Part shown: in pieces, positions 10,501 through 22,800 of the stretch | Layout: the number at the start of each line of letters is the position of its first letter | How positions within the stretch are numbered: the stretch's first letter is position 1 | Source: Saccoglossus kowalevskii | Taxonomy: Eukaryota > Hemichordata > Enteropneusta > Harrimaniidae | Length of the DNA: 32,955 nucleotides | Direction: 5' to 3' | Assembly (NCBI RefSeq): GCF_000003605.2 | Contig: NW_003122420.1 | Span: 11,513-44,467 of the forward strand | Program-made: the position numbers and the translations under genes | The notes under the pieces: generated by a model | What the model saw: only the letters and a program-made list of their open reading frames with translations | Database searches by the model: none | Told to the model about the DNA's origin: nothing

Positions 10501-13500
10501 CGTATTTATAAAATATAATTGTGCTTTGGTCCATTCAATTCCCAGTTTCTGCACAAAATAAGTAATAAACTATTGTTCCAGGTTGCAGAGACTTGCACAA
10601 CAATTATTTTAATTGAATGATCCTTCACATAACTTTATCCACAGACAGTGAATGATGTTAACACATATTTACACATCTCTCAAATTTCCAAACTAATGAT
10701 TGATATTACAAACACTTAAATCGTTAGAATTTTCATGTAAAGTGATATTTAAATTGCTACATTCGTTGCATCGTGCTGTGTTTGATATGGGACCCATAGC
10801 GACGTATACAACACATGGAAAATACATTGTTTACACAAAATTCAAACACAGGTATGTGGAAACTGCAGTGCTTCAATTACATGATTGATGAGTACAAGTC
10901 AACAATACACCACTGGCTGACAAATGGTGTCCATTTTTGCTAAAGTTAGTAAATGCATAAATACTTTTGTTTGACCTCAGATTGTTGACCGATTAGCTAT
11001 TGCCCTTCACGTTGTCAGGCAAAACCTTGCCACATTCTTATATACTGACTTGCACTATAACAAAAAATTGTTCTAGTACACCAATTTGAAAGCAGTGTAC
11101 CCTGGCATCCCAAATCCTAAAACTTAAGGGTACAATTTTGGATGTCAACTGATGTTTGATTCATAACTTTGCTAATTTGATTTTACACAAAATGTAAATT
11201 TATAATATCTGAACTTTTCCATTCATTTGGTTACATTACCAGTATTATGAAGGACAGCAAAAACATGGCACAGACATTTTCCTTTGCTCTAAATATAAAA
11301 CTACAAAGTTATGTAAAAAGAGATTTATTGGCAGTAAAGTGAGTATTGAATATGTTGTATATAATATCACTATCATGTCCTCTCAATTTCAATGTACGAT
11401 GTATTACGGTAAGTGGTATGAGCATGTACATAAATCGTTTGATTTGCCGATGTTGAGACTGGACCCGAGGTTACGCAGATTGCAGAAATCACTTATATCT
11501 AGGCCAGTTATCACTGAAAACTCCATAAACAGTTGCTTGTGGTTTACTTCAGCTGTAATAAAATTCAAATTAATTTTACAAAAAGGGCTTAAAGCATACT
11601 CCACCAAATAAAATTTGTATTGTAAACTCAAATTAAAATGTTGTTTTGACAATATATTAGTCAATAATTAAAAATAGGAATGTTCTAAATAGAATATTGC
11701 AGTTCATGTACAAAGCTTAAAAAAAAAAGTGCAACCAAAATTTCAAAATGTACACATGTATAAGAGTAATATAGATAAAGTTTTAAAATAAACTGGATTA
11801 TTATAATCTACATGAAAAATACAATGTAAATGAACACTCTACAACTCTTTCTACTTAAAACAGTGTGCAATTTTTCCATTAAAATACCACACTGCATGTT
11901 ATGTCAGTAAGCACTACTGACCATAGTTTCAAACAAAATGTGACATTTTTAGACAGCGCCCCCAGTGTTGAACAGCGTGAAATCCTACAATTCATAAGAA
12001 ACAATGCAAGACTGGGTCCCATACTTTACTGGTGCCGCTGAAATCATGAGTGTCACCATTTTTCCCAACAACATTTTCTTTATATATTTTACTATAATTT
12101 TGTGTTTGTTATTGAACCAAATCAACATAAATTCCCACTAAATACAATTTTTAGAAAACTAACATGCAAGTTTATTTTTGAACAGTTGGATGTTGTTATA
12201 CTTCAATTTGAGAACAATATAATATGCAACTTAATTGTTGAGTAAGAAACGAAAATGAAACAACGAAAATAAAGCACTTTATATGGGAATGTAGAAGTTT
12301 CATTATTAGGTGGTGTCTACGTCAGTAAGCATTGAATACAACACAACACAAAATGAATTAACCCTCAAACTGATGGTAAATTATCATTCTATTAGTTAGA
12401 CAACATGACTTTGGTTCAAACTATATTTTATTATTTCCCTTTAGCAATTCAACCACATAGCGGATGTTGTCAATTCATCTTGATGTTTAATTATTTTATT
12501 GAAAAGAAACAAAATTAGTTGCATTTCGAGTCTTTCTTTAAGTTTACAATCCAGTTACTAATAAAACTCACAATGATTCAGCCCCATTAGTTTTTTAAAG
12601 TTTATTCGACCACCTACCTCAAATATTAATAAATTGTTCATGGTTCGATTAACGGAAGGAACGCTGCAAGTTGGGAAGTCATTGTTCTAATAAAAATTGC
12701 ATTGATAAATAAATAAATAACGTAGTAACAATTAGAGAAATGATAGGTACATGTCAATGTGTTTAGTCTGTAATCCCTTTAACTATCAAAATACATTTAA
12801 AAAAATCAATATTGCACAATTATATAAAAACAATGCACAACATTAAAATATTGTTGAAATCACTAATAGTAAAATTATTCTGAAACTGTTGATATTGATT
12901 TTCTCAAGGCAAATTAAGTAAAAAATACAATGTATTTAAAAAGTAAATGGCAGAATTAAGTTCTTTTTGTTCGTCAAATTATAGTGTTGGACGTGGGCAG
13001 CAAAAGATATATCCCAGGAAAGTTTTACTGAATATATATATATATTATCTATATAAGGAAATCATTTGCATAAATCCCATAATGCATGTGATTTAGTAGC
13101 CAATTACTACATACCGATAAATGATTGACACCATTTCACATATTTTGACAAATACATGAATTGTTAATAGCCAATATAAGGTGGATGTTTCTGATAAATA
13201 AATTAAAACTACTGATAAATATTTCACAAATTCAAAAAACTGTTTAGATTATGTAAAGGATGATGAGATACATCTGACATAACAGCCATAAAATTTGTAA
13301 TCAGTACTTGAGATGTAGGTACTTCAAAAGGAGAAATTTACAAAAGCCACAAATTTGCAAGGCCTACGAAAAAGGTTTATCACAATGAATTTTGTTTTAT
13401 AAGGCCTGCAATCAATTATTCTAAGAGAGAGAAAAAGTCAAGCATTGCAAATTGGTTAAAAGTAAATTAATTTTTTTCAGTATATCACTTTCACAAGTCT

Positions 13501-13779
13501 GGTGTGACATTGTACTTTGGTTGATCAGCTACCCTGTTGTCACGAAAGAAGCATGGTTGGCAGACATTTCTCCGTGTACAGTTTATAGTTAGTGTATGTA
13601 ATTATTTATAAAAACAAAACATTGGTGCAATCTTATATTTCTTTAGACTGCAAAATATTTAATTGTATGGAAAATATGTAAACATTATTTCTGTTGTTTT
13701 GGTAACAACATGGAGCAACATCCCTGAATATAGTATGATATCTTTCACATTTCATCCTCTTCTTTCCAAGACCTTCTGA
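7519..13779. other. Intergenic stretch between convergent genes
   Basis: AT-rich, no credible gene. It holds a 16-G run (8040-8055), the TA-flanked inverted-repeat element (9431-9566), and scattered TACCGGTA palindromes. The right end must contain the 3' UTR of the BAIAP3-like gene, but I see no canonical signal (TTTATT on this strand) in the kilobase next to its stop. Confidence 0.6.
9431..9566. mobile_element. Small TA-flanked inverted-repeat element (MITE-like)
   Basis: The arms AAAGGGCAGTGGTCATTG and CAATGACCGCAACCCTTT form an imperfect inverted repeat about 135 bases apart, with TA on both outer edges. Inside is the 16-base palindrome TTGCATAATTATGCAA (9469-9484). No coding sequence. 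Confidence 0.5.
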
Positions 13780-13895
13780 CTATGATTTCTGAGACTGTAC
13801 TTTCTCGATCAGTTGATGTCTTTTTTTCACAATTTCCTGGGCAGCCTTGTCTGAATGTGCTCTGCTTTCCAAGATGCTGAACAGGTCATTGCCGG
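13780..13895 (-). CDS. BAIAP3: BAIAP3-like last coding exon
   Basis: It follows GTTTACAG and ends at TAG (13780-13782). It encodes GNDLFSILESRAHSDKAAQE, then a basic helix ending VQSQKS, as at the C terminus of BAIAP3/UNC13D. Confidence 0.9.
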
Positions 13896-16800
13896 CTGTA
13901 AACAAAGAATTATGGTAGCATGAGATGCAGGAAAACCAACAACACTCTTGTTTTAATGGAAATATGTCTTAACAACGTATATTTGAACTAGTGCTAAAGC
14001 GTAAACCATTGATTTTTTCACATTGCAAATATTCTCAAATCAAACATTCGTAGATGTTTATGGTGACTAAGGGCACCTAACTCTCATCTAAAGATCTCTT
14101 GTGATGCTTTCATTGTTAAAAAAGCCTGACCAATGATATTCATGAAAATTTGTCTTCTTAAAATTAAAGCGATCCACAATATTAGCCTGCATAGAAAATG
14201 TCTGATTCTTCAAATTGGATGTGAAATCGATGTTTGACGTCTGTTAGTGCACATAATGTATAATAATACCGTAATAATAACTTTATTACATTCTTAGAAA
14301 TACTAAGTGTTCTTTTCATTTATAGCAAAAAAGATGAAATATAAACAACAAATAAAAAAAGTGTTGTTTTCATTGAAATTTATGATTATATTTTTGTTAG
14401 TACTTTCCATTAAGAATATAAATTTGTTTTGGTCATATCAGTTTGATATTTTTTGTAATAATAGTACTGGGTAATAATAATTATCTTTATTGCGTTCGTA
14501 TCCCTATTAGGATTTTGACTAAAATGCAATACAGATGTGAATAAAGACAAACAAACAGAAAAAAAAAAAAAAAAGTCTGTTTTCAGTTCTCTGTAAGTGC
14601 GCAATTTATTTTTGTGATTTTTCCCTTTGTTATCATTGTCTAAAATCTGTTTAAAATTTTTTTCAAACTTTGTTTTTAGTTTTTCTGATATTATTTTATC
14701 TATATTTACATTGTTCGCATTTTGCTTTTTTTCTTCCTGCCACAAATGGTCTATATCTAGATCTTTAAGTATAAGTTTTAACCCGGAAACCCAGTAGTAG
14801 GTGCCAGAGTTGTCTAGTTCTAAGCCAAGACTGTATGCTTCATAGACCAGAGAATTTTCAGGCATTTTTTTTATTCAAGACCAGTATTTGACCATCTGTT
14901 TTGTCCCTGTTGTAATTAATGGATGCCTTCCCAATTCTAAAAGACATGCCACATTGGTCGCTTTGCTGTTAACTTTGAGTAGGTATTTGCAGTATTTCAT
15001 GTGCAATTGTTTCATTGGTGACATGATATTCATATACATCTTTTGGTGTTTAATTATACTATCTGACCAGATTTCTGCACAGTATAAAAGTATTGGTTTT
15101 ATCATGGTATCAAACATTTTAAGATTTAGGGCATATCATGAGTTAACATAATACTGTTAACATCATTGCACATTTTGTTTGGCTTCTAATATGAACCCAC
15201 CTCACAAAATGTACCATAATTATAGTAATAAAGAATAGACAAACCAATTTGACTTACTAGATGCAGTAGGTTGACTTAGTAATAAAGTCATTGGTTTAAG
15301 TTTCTCAAATCCACCACAATCATGAGAAAGTCCTGGTATGCTACCAAGAGGCAGATAGGCTTCACCGGCATAGTCGTTAGTTAGAATGATATCATGGTCC
15401 ATCACAGTAAGCAAGACACATGCTCCTCTATGACGACAGTCAGCTGTCGACACAACACTGTAGCAAATTAAAAGATTTGAGAATGAATATACAAAAACAT
15501 GTCTCATAGATGCATAGTGACAAAAACTATATAAGGATATTTAAGTAGCATTCCCTCTTGTGTTCTTTATGGCACCGTTTACTGATCCTTTTGTAAGCAT
15601 AAATGGCTTTAGATTTTGTATAGCTTGAGAAATCTTATTGAAACAGAATCCTGATATCAAATGTAAAAGATTGTTTTACCTAGCTTTGTCAATTATGTAT
15701 TGTTTCACATACAAATAATGAACTGATTTGGTCCAGAGGGTTCTGAAATATGACTCCAGACGGATGGACGCATGGACAAACAGAACATGGCGTAATAATC
15801 AGTAGGAATTCCACTTTATAAGGTTGGTTCTGGTAAAACCCTATACAATCTCATGTTATAATGAAATTAACTCATTGGTCACGATATAATATGGTTCCAT
15901 TTAGAATGTGGACATCCAGCGATCACCCCATAGTCATATCCTTATAAAGTGATTGAATCNNNNNNNNNNNNNNNNNNNNNNNNNNNNNNNNNNNNNNNNN
16001 NNNNNNNNNGCCCATGGTACAGTTATAAGTGTTCAACCCTTAGCTGTACTGATCAGTTTTCTGAAACAACAACTACATTTATGGCTTGAATTTCAGTCTT
16101 GAGAGGGTACCTGTTGTCAGAGCCAAAGTTTAAACAACTGACTTGGCATATGAAGGGTACCAATATTGAAGAGCACAAAGCCAAACTAATTGGTCATCAA
16201 AGCCTTTGTAAAGTTCAACCCCAGTCTGCAAACGTATATATGCTACAGATGTTGTGTGACTACTTAATAATACAGTAATCCTATGCTACAACATACAAAG
16301 CATACTTTTGGTTAAATCACTTACAATTCAAAGTTCTCTTCAAAAAGTGGGTGTAGTGTTTTCTTGACAACCTTGGTTTGTTTCACGTCAAGTCGATTGA
16401 ACACATGTTTAGGCAATAATTCCACCATTACAAATGGATCACTTAATCCTATTGTGAAATTAAAAAATACAGAAAAGATTGAAAGTTATTGCAACCCCCG
16501 GGACAAATGTTGAGGGTAAGAGCAACTGATTAATTAGCATCGCAAAAAAAAAATTTGAAAAGTTAAATTGAGGAAACTAAATTAAGAATGGTCAAGATTA
16601 TTGAACAAGTGATTCTATTGAAGAAGACATGCAGTACACAATGTACAAAAATACAAGGACACAATCAACTTGATATCTACTCTAACCATTTTGCAGTAGC
16701 ATTAGATGTGTTTGTCTCACTATTCTCATGATCAATGAGATGTTCAGTGCATGTCACCATGGGTAGGAGCCCTTATCTATTATTTACCTTTAGTATAAAA

Positions 16801-19800
16801 AAAAAATGCTTACCGTTGGAATCCAGAGGAATGACATTTGCTGCGTTCATTATCTGTATACAAAACTTTTCTCTTTCTTGGTTGTAAAAGCACTTGACAG
16901 TAAGTGCACCAAACTCCTCACTTTCTCTATGAACCTTGAACAGAATAAAATTTTTATGTTATCTGATATACAAAGTATAATGATGCAGGAAAGAATCACA
17001 CAAGTTTAACTTTCAAAATGTTGTATAGCGCCCTCAAACATATTACTGACTTTTCTTTTGTTTTTATACCACCTATTTGATTGGCTGAAAGTTTTAACAG
17101 TTGTCATAAACTCAATAAAAATTCTGTAACATGGTGTCTCACCTGTTCATCTATCTTTTCCAAGTAGTAAAGCTCAATAAGCTCTTCAGTTGGTGTTTTA
17201 TTAAGTTTTAAGTAGTTTAGTAGTAATTTGCAGTCTTCATTCATGATAAGATCCATTGAGAGACCCTTCTCATCAGCATAGAAAAAGTCAATTAAGATCT
17301 GGAAAAAGAAATACACATGTAGTAAAAGACTTCACAAGATGTTCATTCACAGAATGGCTATATATCAAGTGATTAAATTATTCTAATGTACACCTAAGCC
17401 AGTATTGAATGAAAACTAGCACACTTACGCCACCATTGAATGAAAACTAGCACACCTAAGCCAGTATTGAATTAAAACTAGCACACTTAAGCCAGTATTT
17501 AATGAAAACTAGCACACCTAAGCCAGTAGTGAATGAAAGCTAGCACACCCAAGCCAGTATTGAATGAAAACTAGCACACCTAAGCCACTATTTAATGGAA
17601 ACTAGCACACCTAAACCAGTATTGAATGAAAACTAGCACACCTAAGCCAGTATTGAATGAAAACTAGCACACTTAAGCCACTATTGAATGAAAACTAGCA
17701 CACTTAAGCCACTATTGAATGAAAACTAGCACACCTAAGCCAGTAGTGAATGAAAGCTAGCAAACCTTAACAATAAGAAAACTTGACATATTAATGTACT
17801 ATACCTACCTCTAAGGCATCAAACAGTCGCAGATAAAACAAAGTCTCTTTCTATAGAAGAAAAACAATCACAACTCTATTAATATTGAAATTGATTTAAA
17901 TCTACAATGGTGATCATCCAGTCCAAAACAAACTAGTAACACACAGGTAAAACCTGCATGAACCAAACTCTGTGAAAACTGGAAACCTGTCTAAACCATT
18001 TTCTCATTCTTATTTGCTAATATCAAATCCCTCTTTTAATTCAACACATATATATGAACAGAATCATTTTCTCAATTTATCTGGAGTTCAGTTTCGACAG
18101 GTTTTCTTTCAATTTAATATTCCTTGGTTATCCATCTGTGTAGTTGATAACAGACAGCTTGGTTCTGTTGTTTTGAGCGATTAATAATAAAATGCCAGTT
18201 CGTTAAAATCACCCCCGTTTAACTAGCTAAATCCTATCTCTCCTTATAAGCCTACAATATATTAATTGAAACCCTGGTGCCAAGATGCATAGTGAAATAA
18301 TAACAGAAATAATTTTATTTATCCAAAGCTAATACATAAATGCACCAGGGTTGCAATGTAATCTTAATACCTGTCTATCTTGTTTACCTGACTACTCAAG
18401 AGCCGCCAAAATCTCTGTAACCAGCTTACCCCTTCATTAGATTCCACTTGTTCCTGTAACTCATTCAACACAACATGCCAGATCTCCTCAAGGATTCTGT
18501 AAGATAAATGCATGCTCAAATATTCTACCAAAGAAACTATCATAATAGCACAACAATCCCATGTAGTTAAGGAGCATTCATGTAACATAAATGCAAATCA
18601 AGATTTAAGACTTGTAAGACTTGTCAATTACAACTATACCTGTCAAAGTTTGCTCGTAGTAATGTATTGTTAAGTGTTATCAAGTTACTGTCCAAATACT
18701 CCATCAGTGGACATATCGCCTGTAAATAAAAAGATTGAAAGTTTGTTAAGTATTTACTGAAATGTAAGATCCTAACTAACTTTTATTAACTCTAATAAGT
18801 ATCACTTTAAAGATTCATAAGGGTGTGCGATACAGATTTTGTATCAGCTTCTTGTCAATCAAACTTTTTCTAACCAATGGCATCACAGAATGAAGTGGAA
18901 GCGTAAATTATTATCACCTTACTCAAAAACGGACACACTGCAAGAACACTAATAAAACAACCTGAGATAATTAGGCCAGGAGACCAGAGCCATTTTTTTA
19001 AATAAAAATATAAAATCACAAGTATCTGTTTCAATGGCAACAAGTTAAGCATAACTCATAGTAAAAATGCTTTTCATATCAATAAGAATTTGAGTGTATG
19101 TTTTGTGCTAGTAGTAAACATTCTCTTTCCCTATATTCATTCAGTTGTCTATGATGTCCACCTAATACCATATTTGGTGAACCTGATAAGAGTGAATGAA
19201 GTGAGCACTGTTTAAGGGGTAAAAGGGGGCTCTCTGGTTGTCTATTTCATCTCAGGAACCAATTGTGTCCAAATATATATTTTACTACAGTACTGTTGTA
19301 AACTCACGTCATCAGCTGGTACAGACATGGGTGCCCATGTGAGATGAAAGACAAATTTCTTGATATCTGGTTTCATCTTCTCACCAACTCTTTGTACAAT
19401 CTTCCATATCTGATTACACATATCTTCATCAGCACTTTTCAACACAGTATGTAAAGATTCCCTGCACTGTTTTCCACTTTTACTGCCATGTGCTTTTTCC
19501 ATGGCATGTTGTATCTCAGAATATCCTAACACTTGGGGCAGCGGTTTCAGAGACTTTCTCACATGTTCTATATCATTTATTGTTATACATAGCTAGAAAA
19601 AAAAATATTAAAAGTTCATTCATGAATAAAACTGTGTATAGATTGAGCATTTGAATATGCATGGCTTAATAAAATAGAGGAAAACATCACATTCATTTAA
19701 TAGCGTATTTCATCATAGAAATGAAATGCATACTGTATGAAATGTACAAACATCACTATAATTTTTTTTTTTTTTTTAAATATTATTGTGCCAGGTGACA

Positions 19801-22800
19801 GTTCTGGACGTTGAATATCACTGTTGTCTCTCCTGACTTTTTTTTTGTATGTGCAAATTGCAAGTGCTAGTGCTGACACAGTGCATTTTTGCCACAGAAG
19901 TCATACTCATGTTTGGGACTACATGACAGAGCCCTGCGGCCATCTCTCTGTCAAATGGCAATTTAATGCACTATCCTGGTGTCAACCAGGCTCGGTTGAA
20001 CACAAGCACCTGCGGACCTTAACCAAGGTTCCCCCAAAGTCGCATTCATTAGTGAATGAATCTCGGCCAGTGGAATTGGCCTTCCAATTGAGTCTGTGGC
20101 ACACTCACCCAGGGTAGAGGTCGACCCTTTGATATTCAGCCTAAGGTAGGATTTGAACTTGGGTCAACTGATCATGAGTCTGAAGTGACAACCAATATGC
20201 TACCAGTGACCAGTGCTATAGTACATCACTTATTAAAACAGTGACAACCAATATGCTACCAGTGACCAGTGCTATAGTACATCACTATTAAAACAGTGAC
20301 AACCAATATGCTACCAGTGACCAGTGCTATAGTACATCACTATTAAAACAGTGACAACCAATATGCTACCAGTGACCAGTGCTATAGTACATCACTATTA
20401 AAACAGTGACAACCAATATGCTACCAGTGACCAGTGCTATAGTACATCACTATTAAAACAGTGACAACCAATATGCTACCAGTGACCAGTGCTATAGTAC
20501 ATCACTATTAAAACAGGCTACAGCAACTGAAAATATAGCTACACAGGGTTTGTGAAGCATTTATAGTTGTTTGTAAGACTTACCTGTTCTGTAATATCAA
20601 ATTGTCCTTCATCATCAAAGTAGCCGTTTTGTTTTAATTTGTCATGCATAACATCTGCATAGTACACAGCACCTTTTGCGATATCCTAATTATATAAGAA
20701 ATATACACAATGTTATTATGGAAATGAATGAATGATGGAACAAATGGAAAGGGAGATGGATGGATAGATGGAAGGGTGAATGGATGAATGAATGAATGAA
20801 TCAATCAATCAATCAATCAATCAACTAATCGACTAATCGATTAATATTATCTGGGCTCTCTCTGGAATTTGCTAGGTAATAGTAAATTTACTAATCAAGA
20901 AAAAAAAGTATTAGTAAACTTTGTCTGGAAACTGCGGAGCATTTTCCCGCGACCGAGCACAACGGGGAAGAGAGAAGGAGAGGGAGGTGTCCCCTCTGTC
21001 GTCCGCCGAAAACAAGAACAGCATGCTGAAAATGGTGCTTGCTGGTGCAACCTGAGCTCTAATTTTGTGTGTAATTTTATGACATCAAATTAGGCAGTCT
21101 GCTCCACAAAATGTACCATTTATGATGGTACAACAAAACATCACAACAAAATATGCAATGTAGACACCAGAACCTTTATTTGAATAACTCAGTATTAATT
21201 AAACATATTCATGATAAGCTCACATTGTTAACAGTGGGGAAAATAGTCATCATTCAAAAGTTCACTAAGTTCACTGCCAAGAACATAAGTCTGTGAATAA
21301 ATTTTCACGGGAAATTTCTCAGAAAAAAACTCTATGCCAATCAATATTATTATGAAGTAATCTCCCGTGCTCATCGTGCAAACCCGCATGTTGACGTTTA
21401 TGACGACACAAAATGACTATTTATTTTCATCGAAATTTCTGAATTAAAGTGAAAAAGTAACTAAAGTAACTTTCGGTCTTGTAACTCGATCTCAATGCTA
21501 AGAATAGCTGCAGATCTGCAGCTATGCTAAGAATGCCCGGTAAGAATGTTACACAAATTATAGTATTTTTCGATCGATTCGCTAACATTGTCTCACCTTC
21601 CATTAGCTGTGGAATCATAGCCCTATGTTGCCGACCGCATTATTTACGTGACAGAGACTGGCCAGCCCATGTTCGACATACAACAACAAAAATAAAAACA
21701 AGACGTCCGAATGAAATTGGTAGGGCAAAATTAGATTGTATGTCGCACCAAAGAGCTACGGAACCGCAGCTAACCTTCCATTATTTCTGAAATCGTGCTG
21801 CAGTACGATCAACTTTCAGTTTCTTGGTGCTGTCAGGGTTAGGACACCCATTTGTTTCTGGTTCTGAACACGATTTGGCGGTTTTTCCATCTCGTCGTGA
21901 AAAATACTCTTAGAAGTAACGGGACGTTGTTTAACTTTAAAATGGCAATCACGCAAACCCTAACACGCGTGATGATCACAGTCGAGTCTTGACAATTAAA
22001 TGAGCGCGATTTGCGAGGGTATTTTGTACAAAATGTGTTCGTAAATCCTACTAATAGATATTTATTTTGTTCGTAAATTTTGTCAAAATTTCGTAATTTA
22101 CGACATTTGCGAGCGACAGCGAGAGCACAGTATTATAGGGCTACAACTTGGGTAGAACTTGAAAATTTGCTTCTCTGGCTTCATTTGTGACTTTTTTCTT
22201 AATTGATCTCTAGTGATTTAGCAATGAGATAGATAAGTGAAAGCAATATAAAATACTTACATCAGTAACCTTTGTAACATACAAGAAAGAACCGGTTGTA
22301 TCAGGCCAATCCAACTTCTGCCAAAATTCACGGATCTGAAAAATTTCACAATACACAGTTATTTTTAGTAAACTTCAATAAAGAGCTCTCAAAAGTCTAA
22401 GTTTATATCTACACATTGCCTTTTGAGATGAGATGAACTAACCAGCTCTTTCAAAGAATCTTTCAGTATTTCTAAGAATGTACTTTTGTCTTCCAATTGT
22501 GATAATTTAACACCAGTTGTATAATATAAATCTTGGTATTGTCCAATAAGTAAAAGGGAAAAAAAAAAATTCACTCACAATACAACCGGTAATATTGCCT
22601 ACCTGTGCAAAACAGCAACTGGTATCAACAGCAGATGTACTGTGTTTCACCATACAGTCAACTAGAACTATCTACAATAGTGCATATGTCAAATTATAAG
22701 GAATACTACGGTACACACATTCAAAGTATTAAAGTTAAGAATGTTTTATTTGTATTTACAGCCTTGTATATATATAACAATATTTCTGTATGGTCAATTT

